A stretch of 9,609 nucleotides of DNA from positions 1 through 9,609 of the forward strand of contig JACPVB010000051.1 of assembly GCA_016191985.1 (NCBI GenBank), written 5' to 3'. This DNA is from Chloroflexota bacterium (GTDB taxonomy: Bacteria; Chloroflexota; Anaerolineae; Anaerolineales; Villigracilaceae). Positions 1 to 6,174 of this stretch are shown piece by piece. A program made the translations under genes and the position numbers. How positions within the stretch are numbered: position 1 is the first letter of the stretch; each line of letters starts with the position of its first letter. Under the pieces are notes generated by a model, which saw only the letters and a program-made list of their open reading frames with translations, made no database searches and had not been told where the DNA came from.

Positions 1-34
1 ACCCGTCTGGTGCGACGCACCCCGTATATAACCT

Positions 35-1099
35 ATGAACCTAGACGACCTCGACCTCTTTAAAAAATTAGACACAAAAAACATGCTTGCCCAAATTGAC
101 GGCCTGCCGAGTCAATTGCAGACCGCATGGGAATTGGGGCAGACTCAAACGCTGCCAGTTTTTGCGAACATCCAAAACATCGTCATCGCTGGGATGGGAG
201 ACTCCGCGCTCGCCGCTGAACTGACAGTTGCTTCTGTTTCCTCGATCATCCGCCTCCCCGTCACATTGCACCGAGGCTACGGCCTGCCCGCCTTTGCCAA
301 CGGACCTCAGACTCTCGTCATCTGCATCTCCCATTCAGGCAACACAGAAGAAATTCTGGATGCGTTTGAAACCGCGCAGAAAAATAAATGCAGTCTGTTG
401 GTCATTTCCACCGGCGGCGAATTGACCAAACGCGCTTTTGAAAAAAATATCCCTGTTTGGAAATTTGAATACAAAGGCATGGACACCGCGGCCATCGCCT
501 TCCCTTTTGCATTGCTGCTCGCATTATTCACCCGCCTCGGCTTCATCCCCGACCCCGCTGAAGATATAGCCGAAGCCATCGCCATGATGAAGCGCTCGCA
601 ACAGCACATCGTCGCAGACAGGATCGCCGCGAAGAATCCTGCCAAACGCTACGCCGGTCAACTGGTGGGACGTTGGGTCACGTTCGTCGCCACAGAAACC
701 CTCGCCCCCGTTGCGCGCAGATGGAAGATGCAAATCAATCAAATGGCAAAAGCGGGCGCGAATTTTGAGGTCATCCCCGAAGCCACGCACAACACGCTGA
801 TCGCCACCCTCAACCCGAATCAGACTCTCAATGCCCACACCATGACGTTGTTCATGCGTTCGCCGGGCGACCATCCACGCAACCGCCTGCGCTCCGACTT
901 GATGCGTCAGGCCTTCATGCTCGAAGCCCTGAACACAGACGTGATCGACGCGCGCGGTCAATCGGTCATCGCCCATTTGTGGACGTTGATCCTCTTCGGC
1001 GATTACATGGCCTACTACCTCGCCATGGCCTACGGCTCCGACCCATCAGAGGAAAATGCGTTCGTGAATTTCAAGAGTATGCTGGCGGCTCAAAAATAA
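35..1099 (+). CDS. Bifunctional phosphoglucose/phosphomannose isomerase family protein (SIS fold)
   Basis: The family interconverts glucose-6-phosphate or mannose-6-phosphate with fructose-6-phosphate in the cytoplasm. The 354-residue length fits the bacterial/archaeal PGI/PMI family, which is unlike classical Pgi. The first SIS half has the phosphate-loop-like AGMGDSAL (52-59), the sugar-phosphate motif SHSGNTEE (99-106) and STGG (125-128). The C-terminal half has RRWKMQINQMAK (228-239) and PEATHN (248-253), with H252 in the place of the family's active-site histidine. Two positions are odd: the family usually has GMGGS where this has GMGDS (D56), and NENAK or NEMAK where this has NQMAK (Q236, aligned by hand with the catalytic glutamate). 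The ATG at 35 has no clear Shine-Dalgarno sequence. A TGA at 36-38 in another frame may be the end of a translationally coupled upstream gene, but too little is visible to say. The family call is firm; activity is uncertain. Confidence 0.88.
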   Translation: MNLDDLDLFKKLDTKNMLAQIDGLPSQLQTAWELGQTQTLPVFANIQNIVIAGMGDSALAAELTVASVSSIIRLPVTLHRGYGLPAFANGPQTLVICISHSGNTEEILDAFETAQKNKCSLLVISTGGELTKRAFEKNIPVWKFEYKGMDTAAIAFPFALLLALFTRLGFIPDPAEDIAEAIAMMKRSQQHIVADRIAAKNPAKRYAGQLVGRWVTFVATETLAPVARRWKMQINQMAKAGANFEVIPEATHNTLIATLNPNQTLNAHTMTLFMRSPGDHPRNRLRSDLMRQAFMLEALNTDVIDARGQSVIAHLWTLILFGDYMAYYLAMAYGSDPSEENAFVNFKSMLAAQK

Positions 1100-1108
1100 T
1101 GCTATACT
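1100..1108 (+). promoter_or_regulatory. Extended -10 promoter of the antitoxin-toxin pair
   Basis: The sequence TGCTATACT matches the extended -10 form TGnTATAAT with one mismatch. It begins one base after the isomerase stop codon, and transcription would start near 1115, about 20 bases before the antitoxin ATG. No good -35 box is seen at the usual distance, which is normal for extended -10 promoters. It would let the toxin-antitoxin pair be transcribed independently of the isomerase gene. Confidence 0.5.
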
Positions 1109-1134
1109 TTGCTTGAGTAGAAAGGTTATCCACA

Positions 1135-1362
1135 ATGGTCTTACAGGTAAATTATGACGATGCCCGCGCCCGTCTGCGTGACCTGATTGATGCCGCCCTA
1201 CGTGGAGACAAGGTCATCATTGAAACTGGCGGCAGGCAAATGATCGAGCTGGTTCCCGTTCAGGTTCGCCGTCCACGCAAGTTTGGCAGCGCCAAAGGCA
1301 AGATTATTATCGCGCCGGATTTCAATAGTCCGCTGACAGATTTCAACGCGTATATGGCATGA
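1135..1362 (+). CDS. Phd/YefM-type antitoxin (prevent-host-death family)
   Basis: This 75-residue protein is the antitoxin half of a type II toxin-antitoxin pair. The N-terminal part (about 1-42) has the compact Phd/YefM DNA-binding pattern VNYDDARARLRDLIDAALRGDKVIIETGGRQMIELVPV, here quoted in pieces: VNYDDARARL, then GDKVIIETGG, then ELVPV. The C-terminal tail (about 47-75), with RPRKFGSAKGKIIIAPDF followed by PLTDF, is typical of antitoxins paired with PIN toxins, and in such pairs it binds the toxin. A weak GAAAGG ribosome site lies about 9 bases before the ATG. Its TGA overlaps the ATG of the toxin gene as ATGA, so the two are probably translationally coupled. By family analogy it would repress the promoter just upstream, alone or with the toxin. 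With the toxin gene broken, it may now be an orphan. Confidence 0.85.
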   Translation: MVLQVNYDDARARLRDLIDAALRGDKVIIETGGRQMIELVPVQVRRPRKFGSAKGKIIIAPDFNSPLTDFNAYMA

Positions 1363-1746
1363 AAGTCCTCCTTGATACCCAAGCGTTTCTCTGGTTCATA
1401 ATAGGTGATGAGCAATTAAGTCAGCCTGCAAGAGCAGAGATCGAAAACGAAGAAAACGACCTTTATATCAGTTCAGCCAGCCTTTGGGAAATGGCAATCA
1501 AGGTCAGCCTTGGAAAACTGACCTTGACCGAGCCCCCTTGAAACGCTCATCACCGAGCAGCTTGAAACCAATGGAATTGGGGTTTTAGGCATTACCATCC
1601 CCCATGTGACTAAAGTGTCCAGCCTGCCTTTTCACCACCGTGATCCATTTGACCGTTTGATCATTTCACAGGGATTGGTGGAAAACATGCCCATCATTAG
1701 TGTTGATGATGTGTTTGACGACTACGGAGTGAAAAGGATTTGGTAG
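1359..1746 (+). pseudogene. vapC: VapC-family PIN-domain toxin, split by a +1 shift in a C5 run
   Basis: VapC toxins are PIN-fold, metal-dependent ribonucleases. The first frame (1359-1541) gives 60 residues starting MKVLLDTQAFLWF, with the first acidic residue D6 and the ISSASLWEMAIK segment carrying E44, then stops at TGA. Ignoring one C of the five at 1533-1537, the next frame continues without interruption to TAG at 1744-1746. The joined protein has 128 residues, the normal length. The second part holds HHRDPFDRLIISQ (D95/D98) and IISVDD (D116), which supply the remaining acidic residues. The join reads EPLETLI, exactly as expected for the family. The short product alone lacks half of the active site. 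The cause may be a true loss of function, a sequencing error in the C run, or a +1 ribosomal shift at CCC CCT TGA. The sequence cannot decide between these. Confidence 0.85.
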
Positions 1747-1749
1747 CCC

Positions 1750-1860
1750 TTACGCAAACTGTTCCAAATTAACCGTCACGAGCAGAAACGCCTCGTCCAC
1801 GAATTTTTCGAGGATGGGGCGTTTTTTCGTATGGCTGTAGTGCAAAGCCAGGGCGCCAAG
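1750..1860 (-). pseudogene. Remnant of a TetR-family regulator gene (C-terminal end only)
   Basis: On the minus strand, a frame ending in TAA (1750-1752) encodes about 36 residues, including HYSHTKKRPILEKFVDEAF and VNLEQFA. These match the last residues of the complete TetR protein at 6855-7436 (HYSHMKKRPALEKFVDEAF, VNLEQFA). At the DNA level, 1753-1851 and 6858-6956 align without gaps, with about 12 mismatches in 99 positions by hand count. Similarity fades after about 1850 and is gone at the inverted repeat starting at 1856; no helix-turn-helix part is present. It is the broken end of a paralogous or duplicated repressor gene. It most likely has no function, though the conserved protein sequence suggests that the decay is recent. 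Confidence 0.8.
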
Positions 1861-1888
1861 TTGCAAAGTTTTTCACTTTGCAACTTGG
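1856..1888. repeat. Perfect 13-bp inverted repeat with a 7-base T-rich loop
   Basis: The arms are CCAAGTTGCAAAG (1856-1868) and CTTTGCAACTTGG (1876-1888), separated by TTTTTCA. The pairing can be extended outward through G-T wobbles to about 1852/1892. It lies exactly where the homology of the TetR remnant ends. No T run follows the stem on either strand, so it is not a standard intrinsic terminator. It could be an interspersed palindromic repeat or the scar of an insertion. Confidence 0.7.
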
Positions 1889-1944
1889 TGTCTTCGCGTC
1901 GAATACCCTGGAAACGGCCTTTGCCCCATGCAAAACGCTTAAAA

Positions 1945-1963
1945 TTTTCAACCAGGTTGAAAA
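1945..1963. promoter_or_regulatory. 19-bp inverted repeat, possible operator
   Basis: The arms TTTTCAAC and GTTGAAAA are perfect and separated by CAG. It lies about 40 bp upstream of the candidate -35 box of the iron-binding lipoprotein gene, in a gap with no intact gene. The size and symmetry fit a binding site for a dimeric regulator. Its inner part, CAAC-N3-GTTG, is loosely like CAAC-N4-GTTG in the TetR control region at 7514-7525. The link to any regulator is an inference. Confidence 0.4.
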
Positions 1964-2004
1964 CTGTTCACAATCCTGCATAAATACAATTCAAGATCAC
2001 TCAC

Positions 2005-2033
2005 TAGACCCCTCATGGCGTGGTAGTTATACT
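2005..2033 (+). promoter_or_regulatory. Candidate promoter of the ABC importer binding-protein gene
   Basis: TAGACC (2005-2010) is a 4/6 match to a -35 box. It is followed, after 17 bases, by TATACT (2028-2033), a 5/6 match to a -10 box. The leader would be about 64 bases. A second -10-like hexamer, GATAAT (2056-2061), lacks a partner at the right distance. I see no convincing Fur or DtxR/IdeR box. Confidence 0.4.
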
Positions 2034-2103
2034 TCGCGCGCTTATCACAGACAAAGATAATCTGTTTTGTCTATTCAAAATCAATTTCAAGGAGTATTGT
2101 TCG

Positions 2104-3198
2104 ATGCAAGTCATTAGAAAACTATTCATCCTGCTTATCGCCGTGTTGGTGCTGTCAGCTTGTGGCGCTCCGTCGGTAACCGAACCAGCTTCACCCGTAG
2201 GGACCGAGGCGCCTGTCGTCACAGAAGAGGCGGCGGTTACAGAAGTCCCAGCCGCGGTGGTGGAAGGCGATCTCGTCATCTATTCGGGCCGTTCCGAACA
2301 ACTCATCCAGCCTGTGTTGGATGCGTTCCAGGCGAAGTATCCGAATGTGAAAATTTTGCTCAAGTCCGGGCAGAACAGCGCGCTTGCCAATGCGTTGATC
2401 GAGGAACAGTCGAACCCGCAGTCCGATGTGTTCATCACCACCGAGATTTTCACGGTGCAGAGCATGTACCAGCAGGGCATTTTCCAATCGTATCGCCCTG
2501 CGGCGGCGGATGTGCTGCCTGCTGAATTCATCGGCCCTGAAAACAGTTGGGTTGGGATCACACGCCGCGCGCGCGTTATCATGTACAATACGGAACTCGT
2601 CAGCGCCGAGGAAGCGCCCAAATCCATTTTTGAATTGACCGACCCCAAATGGAAGGGACAGATCGCCGCGGCGGGTTCCACCAATGGCGGGATGCAGGCG
2701 CAGATCGCCGCGATGAGCCAGTTGCTCGGCGAAGTGGATACGCAGGAATGGCTGGTCGGTTTGATGGCAAATGAGGTGACGTTCTTCGGCGGCCACACGG
2801 ACGTGCGCAAGGCCGTGGGCGCTGGCGAATTCAAGATCGGTTTGGTCAACCACTATTATTATTATCTGGAACTGGCGGAAGGCAGCCCGGTGGGCATCGT
2901 CTTCCCGGATCAGGGTGAGGGTGAGATCGGTTTGATTACCAATGCAACCGCCGCCGGCATCGTCAAAGGCGCAAAGAATACGCCTGCCGCGCAAGCCTTC
3001 ATTGACTTTTTGCTCTCGACCGAAGGACAGAAATTGTTTGCGGAGTTGAACTATGAATATCCGCTCGTCCCCGGCGTGGCCTTGCACCCCGAAGTGCAGG
3101 CTTTGGATGGATACCGCCTTGCGGAAGTCAACGTGGCCGAGGCCGCGCTCAACATCGACGAGACTCTTAATTTGATCGAAACGATTGGGCTTCCGTAA
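2104..3198 (+). CDS. fbpA: Iron(III)-type ABC transporter substrate-binding lipoprotein
   Basis: This is the extracytoplasmic binding subunit of an iron(III)-type importer. Residues 1-20 form a lipoprotein signal with lipobox LSAC and acceptor C20. A Thr/Val/Glu/Pro-rich linker (about 21-54) follows, then the binding domain, which starts GDLVIYSGRSEQLIQP (55-70). The run NHYYYYLEL (from N249) carries adjacent tyrosines at the position where FbpA/FutA proteins use paired tyrosines to hold Fe(III). The start at 2104 is chosen because AAGGAG lies 9 bases before it and it yields the signal peptide; a longer frame from 2020 has neither. Length is 364 residues. The permease and ATPase genes lie downstream, after a 250-base spacer with a palindromic element. 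Such hairpins often keep binding-protein levels above permease levels, which is an inference here. Iron is the likely ligand; another anion or metal complex is not excluded. Confidence 0.87.
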   Translation: MQVIRKLFILLIAVLVLSACGAPSVTEPASPVGTEAPVVTEEAAVTEVPAAVVEGDLVIYSGRSEQLIQPVLDAFQAKYPNVKILLKSGQNSALANALIEEQSNPQSDVFITTEIFTVQSMYQQGIFQSYRPAAADVLPAEFIGPENSWVGITRRARVIMYNTELVSAEEAPKSIFELTDPKWKGQIAAAGSTNGGMQAQIAAMSQLLGEVDTQEWLVGLMANEVTFFGGHTDVRKAVGAGEFKIGLVNHYYYYLELAEGSPVGIVFPDQGEGEIGLITNATAAGIVKGAKNTPAAQAFIDFLLSTEGQKLFAELNYEYPLVPGVALHPEVQALDGYRLAEVNVAEAALNIDETLNLIETIGLP

Positions 3199-3221
3199 TA
3201 GAAAGCCCGCACGATACAGTA

Positions 3222-3425
3222 AACTTTTTCGTACACGGAACGCACGGATTCTCACTGATATATTTGACCTCTTGCACAAGTAATCCCTTGCTTAGCCACA
3301 GAGGTCACTGAGACTTTTGAGAAAAACTCAGTTCTCTCTGTGTTCTCTGCGGCGAGACGGCTTTCGCAAGAGGTCTATTTAAAAAAATCCGTGCTCGTCC
3401 GCGCAATCGTGTACAAGAAAAAGTT
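3222..3425. repeat. About 204-bp imperfect palindromic element (MITE-like) between importer genes
   Basis: The left arm (3222-3275) and the reverse complement of the right arm (3366-3425) share, in the same order, AACTTTTTC, GTACACG, a CACGGAT/CACTGAT-like part and GACCTCTTGC. The core (about 3296-3342) holds a second stem: CACAGAG plus ACTGAG pair with CTCAGT plus CTCTGTG around a 14-base loop. There is no coding sequence and no transposase. A clear target-site duplication is not seen. The nested arms suggest a non-autonomous mobile or interspersed repeat. If transcribed, it would form a large RNA hairpin between the lipoprotein and permease genes. Confidence 0.65.
3296..3342. other. Inner stem-loop of the palindromic element
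   Basis: CACAGAG (3297-3303) pairs with CTCTGTG (3336-3342), and ACTGAG (3307-3312) pairs with CTCAGT (3327-3332). The two helices are separated by a 3-by-3 internal loop. No U run follows, so it is not a classical terminator. It may slow RNA decay or reduce readthrough into the permease gene. Confidence 0.5.
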
Positions 3426-3448
3426 GTTATGCCATCCGTTTCTGGAAC

Positions 3449-5083
3449 ATGATGCAACGCTGGAAGAATTTCCCGCACATCCCAAAACACATTCACATCA
3501 GCCCCCGGCTTTTCCTGGCCGCGGGGCTGGTGGCTTTGTTTGTGGCAATTCCGCTTGTTTATATTTTTTTCCGCGCCTTCACCGGCGGCACCGAAGTGTG
3601 GATGCGCCTTTTGCAAACCCGCATTTGGAAACTGCTCGCCAACACAATATTGCTTACCATTGCCGTTACCAGTGGAGCCGCGCTGGTGGGCGTGAGCATG
3701 GCCTTCCTCACCGAGCGGACAAATTTACCCGGCCGCCAACTCTTCCGCTGGATGCTGGCTCTGCCGCTCGCGATCCCTGCCTACATTGGTGGCATTGTCC
3801 ATCTCACACTGCTGCGTCCGCGCGGAGGGGTGATTCCGCAATTGCTTGAAAACTGGTTCGGCCAGCCGGTGCCCACGCCGAGTCCGCTGGGGTTTTGGGG
3901 AGCGGCATTTATCCTCACGTTATTTACTTATCCTTATGTTTATTTATTAAGTGCCGCGGCCTTCCGCTCCTTGAACGCATCCCTGGAGGAAGCCTCGCGC
4001 ACCTTTGGGCGTAACAGTTGGCACACGCTTTGGGAAGTGACATTGCCCGCTTTACGTCCCGGCCTCATGGCGGGCGCATTGCTCGTCGCGTTGGATATTC
4101 TCGCGGAGTATGGCACAGTTGCATTGCTTCGTTACGAAACGTTCTCGTCCGCGATCTTCGTGCAACTCTCAGGGCGGTATGACCGTTCCGCCGCGTCCGT
4201 CTTAAGCGGAATCCTGATTACGATTGCCATCATCATTTTATGGGGCGAACTGCGCTTGCAGGGACAGGCGCGCTACACCCAATTGGACAGCCAGTGGCGG
4301 CCATCCGTTCCCCTGCCTTTAAATCGCTGGAAGATTCCAGCTTTACTGCTCGTCTTATTGGTTGCCTCGGCAAGTTTGCTTGTGCCTGTTTTTGTGTTGG
4401 GTTATTGGAGCATCACCGCCCTGCTGGACCCCGAAACCCTTTCCTCCATCATGCGTTCGGGTTCGCAAAATTTTGGAAATTATGTCTGGAATAGTTTATG
4501 GAGTTCCGCGCTGGCGGCGTTCGCGGCGGTTGTCCTTTCTTTACCGGTGGCCTTGTTATCCGTAAGATACCCCAGCAAATTATCCAAAGCCATCTCGCGT
4601 TTTTCACAGATCGGGTACGCCATCCCCGGCGTGGTGGTGGCGCTCAGTTTGGTTTTGCTCGTCAATCAATTTTTGCCTTTCCTTTATGCCACGCCGTTGA
4701 TCGTGGTAATGGCCTACGTCCTGCGCCACATGCCGCAAGCCATCCGCGCGAGCGAATCGGCGCTTAACCAGCTTTCCCCGTCCATGGAAGAAGCCTCGCG
4801 CACGCTGGGGCGCACTTCTTTGCAAACTATCTTTCAAGTCATCTTGCCGCTTATTTTGCCCGGTCTCATGGCCGGGGCGGCGCTGGTATTTCTAACTTCA
4901 TTAAAGGAATTGCCAGCCACATTGTTGCTCCGCCCGGCGGGTTTTGATACACTCGCAGTCCGCGTGTGGATTTGGGCCGAGGAAGGTTTTTACACCCAGG
5001 CCGCGCCCGCCGCTTTGCTGCTGGTGCTTGCCTCCGCCTGGCCGTTGTATTTTCTATTACGCCGGGAAAAGATTTTCAAATGA
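3449..5083 (+). CDS. fbpB: Iron(III)-type ABC transporter permease with two fused transmembrane domains
   Basis: This inner-membrane subunit forms the whole translocation channel of the importer. The 544 residues contain two copies of the binding-protein-dependent permease domain, as in FbpB/ThiP-like proteins. Each copy ends in an EAA loop that contacts the ATPase: EEASRTFGRNSW from residue 180 and EEASRTLGRTSL from residue 447, 267 residues apart. Hydrophobic spans are plain at about 21-42 (LFLAAGLVALFVAIPLVYIF), in several later stretches, and near the C terminus (AALLLVLASAWPLYFLL). The start is one of two adjacent ATG codons (3449 or 3452), and the ribosome site is weak (GGAA). The stop overlaps the ATPase start as ATGA, showing tight coupling. 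Ligand assignment rests on the neighbouring FbpA-like protein. Confidence 0.88.
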   Translation: MMQRWKNFPHIPKHIHISPRLFLAAGLVALFVAIPLVYIFFRAFTGGTEVWMRLLQTRIWKLLANTILLTIAVTSGAALVGVSMAFLTERTNLPGRQLFRWMLALPLAIPAYIGGIVHLTLLRPRGGVIPQLLENWFGQPVPTPSPLGFWGAAFILTLFTYPYVYLLSAAAFRSLNASLEEASRTFGRNSWHTLWEVTLPALRPGLMAGALLVALDILAEYGTVALLRYETFSSAIFVQLSGRYDRSAASVLSGILITIAIIILWGELRLQGQARYTQLDSQWRPSVPLPLNRWKIPALLLVLLVASASLLVPVFVLGYWSITALLDPETLSSIMRSGSQNFGNYVWNSLWSSALAAFAAVVLSLPVALLSVRYPSKLSKAISRFSQIGYAIPGVVVALSLVLLVNQFLPFLYATPLIVVMAYVLRHMPQAIRASESALNQLSPSMEEASRTLGRTSLQTIFQVILPLILPGLMAGAALVFLTSLKELPATLLLRPAGFDTLAVRVWIWAEEGFYTQAAPAALLLVLASAWPLYFLLRREKIFK

Positions 5084-6174
5084 ACGCACTCGAACTGCAT
5101 CACGTTTCGAAAAAATTTCCATCCGCAAACACACCCGCTGTGAACGACATTTCGCTCACGCTGCGCACGGGTGAAATCCTCGCATTGGTCGGCCCCAGCG
5201 GATGCGGCAAGACGACCACCCTGCGACTCGTTGCCGGGCTGGAACGTCCCGACAGCGGCTCGCTTCACATTAAGGGACAGTTGGTTGCCGACGACCGGCA
5301 TTTTACTCCGCCTGAAAAACGCGGTGTGGGCATGGTATTTCAAGACCATGCGTTATTTCCCCATCTCACTGTTTTTGAAAACGTCAAATTTGGGTTGAAA
5401 GGACAACCCTCTGCAAAAGCCCGTGAGACCGCCGCCAGCATGTTGAAGTTGGTGGGGCTGGAAAATTTTGGCGAACGTTACCCGCATCAACTCTCCGGCG
5501 GAGAGCGCCAGCGAGTGGCCTTGGCGCGCGCGTTGGCTCCGCACCCCGTGCTGGTGTTGATGGATGAACCGTTTAGCAGTCTCGATGCCGACCTGCGTCA
5601 CGAAGTCCGTGAACAGGTGCGTGGCATTCTAAAGGCAATGAGCGCCACAGCGGTCTTCGTCACTCACGATCAGGAGGAAGCGCTCTTCATGGGTGACCGC
5701 CTCGCTGTTTTCAAAAACGGGCACCTGGAGCAGGTGGGCCTGCCCGAAGAAATCTTCCACGACTCAGCCACACGCTTTGTAGCCGAATTCATGGGTGACA
5801 GTGACTTCCTACCGGGCATTGTGCAAAATGATGGAATTCAGACCGAGCTTGGCCTGATCCCCCAAAAGTTAAACGTCCCCGCAAACACGTCTGTGGAAAT
5901 CGCCCTCCGCGCCGACGACGTGGACTTTGACCAGAGCAATCATCCCAACGCGCTGGTGCTGGCGCGTTTTTTCCGTGGCGCATATTATCAATATCGCCTG
6001 CGCCTCGCTTCGGGGAAATTAATCCATGCCTTTAAGCCGCATACCAAAACCATCTCACCCGGCACATCGGTGCATGCCTTCATCAGCGCAGGTCATAAAG
6101 TGACGGTATTTCAAGATGGGGTTGCGGTGGAGGATGGAAACGCCGCGAGCCGCCCTAACTCGACTCGTTCCTGA
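5080..6174 (+). CDS. fbpC: Iron(III)-type ABC transporter ATP-binding protein
   Basis: This cytoplasmic ATPase powers the importer. In the 364 residues one sees Walker A GPSGCGKTT (38-46), Q-loop Q88 in VFQDHALFPHLTV, signature LSGGERQRVALARAL (138-152), Walker B VLVLMDEP (157-164, catalytic E163), D-loop SSLD (166-169) and switch H196 in VFVTHDQEEAL. All catalytic residues are intact. The C-terminal 270-355 region is a TOBE-type domain, as in the FbpC/PotA/MalK group. The start at 5080 is chosen because ATGA overlaps the permease stop and the protein then begins with the normal MNALELHHVSKKF; a longer frame from 4966 lies within the permease gene. The last 20 bases overlap the convergent nucleotidyltransferase gene. 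The ligand is inferred from the binding protein. Confidence 0.9.
   Translation: MNALELHHVSKKFPSANTPAVNDISLTLRTGEILALVGPSGCGKTTTLRLVAGLERPDSGSLHIKGQLVADDRHFTPPEKRGVGMVFQDHALFPHLTVFENVKFGLKGQPSAKARETAASMLKLVGLENFGERYPHQLSGGERQRVALARALAPHPVLVLMDEPFSSLDADLRHEVREQVRGILKAMSATAVFVTHDQEEALFMGDRLAVFKNGHLEQVGLPEEIFHDSATRFVAEFMGDSDFLPGIVQNDGIQTELGLIPQKLNVPANTSVEIALRADDVDFDQSNHPNALVLARFFRGAYYQYRLRLASGKLIHAFKPHTKTISPGTSVHAFISAGHKVTVFQDGVAVEDGNAASRPNSTRS

Noticed and set aside
1..38. End of an upstream gene and a GGTGCG-A-CGCACC palindrome at 9-21
   Set aside because: Frames ending at TAA 29-31 and TGA 36-38 are both possible and neither is recognisable from about ten codons. The palindrome has a one-base loop and no T run, so it is likely chance.
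1856..1888. Intrinsic terminator for the toxin gene
   Set aside because: The stem is perfect, but the T run is in the loop and none follows the stem on either strand; it is also more than 100 bases past the toxin stop.
2054..2076. Possible Fur box (GATAAT followed by a weak inverted half)
   Set aside because: Only the first half matches; the second half does not support a Fur or DtxR/IdeR site.
2020..2103. Upstream extension of the lipoprotein gene to an ATG at 2020
   Set aside because: It would bury the lipoprotein signal and the AAGGAG ribosome site inside the coding region; the start at 2104 explains both.
2191..3279. Long open frame (362 codons) on the minus strand opposite the lipoprotein gene
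   Set aside because: Its sequence is Arg/His-rich and of no recognisable family, and it mirrors the codon pattern of the real plus-strand gene, which has a signal peptide, ribosome site and family motifs.
3222..3425. CRISPR-like or tandem repeat array
   Set aside because: The repeats are inverted arms of one element, not evenly spaced direct repeats with spacers.
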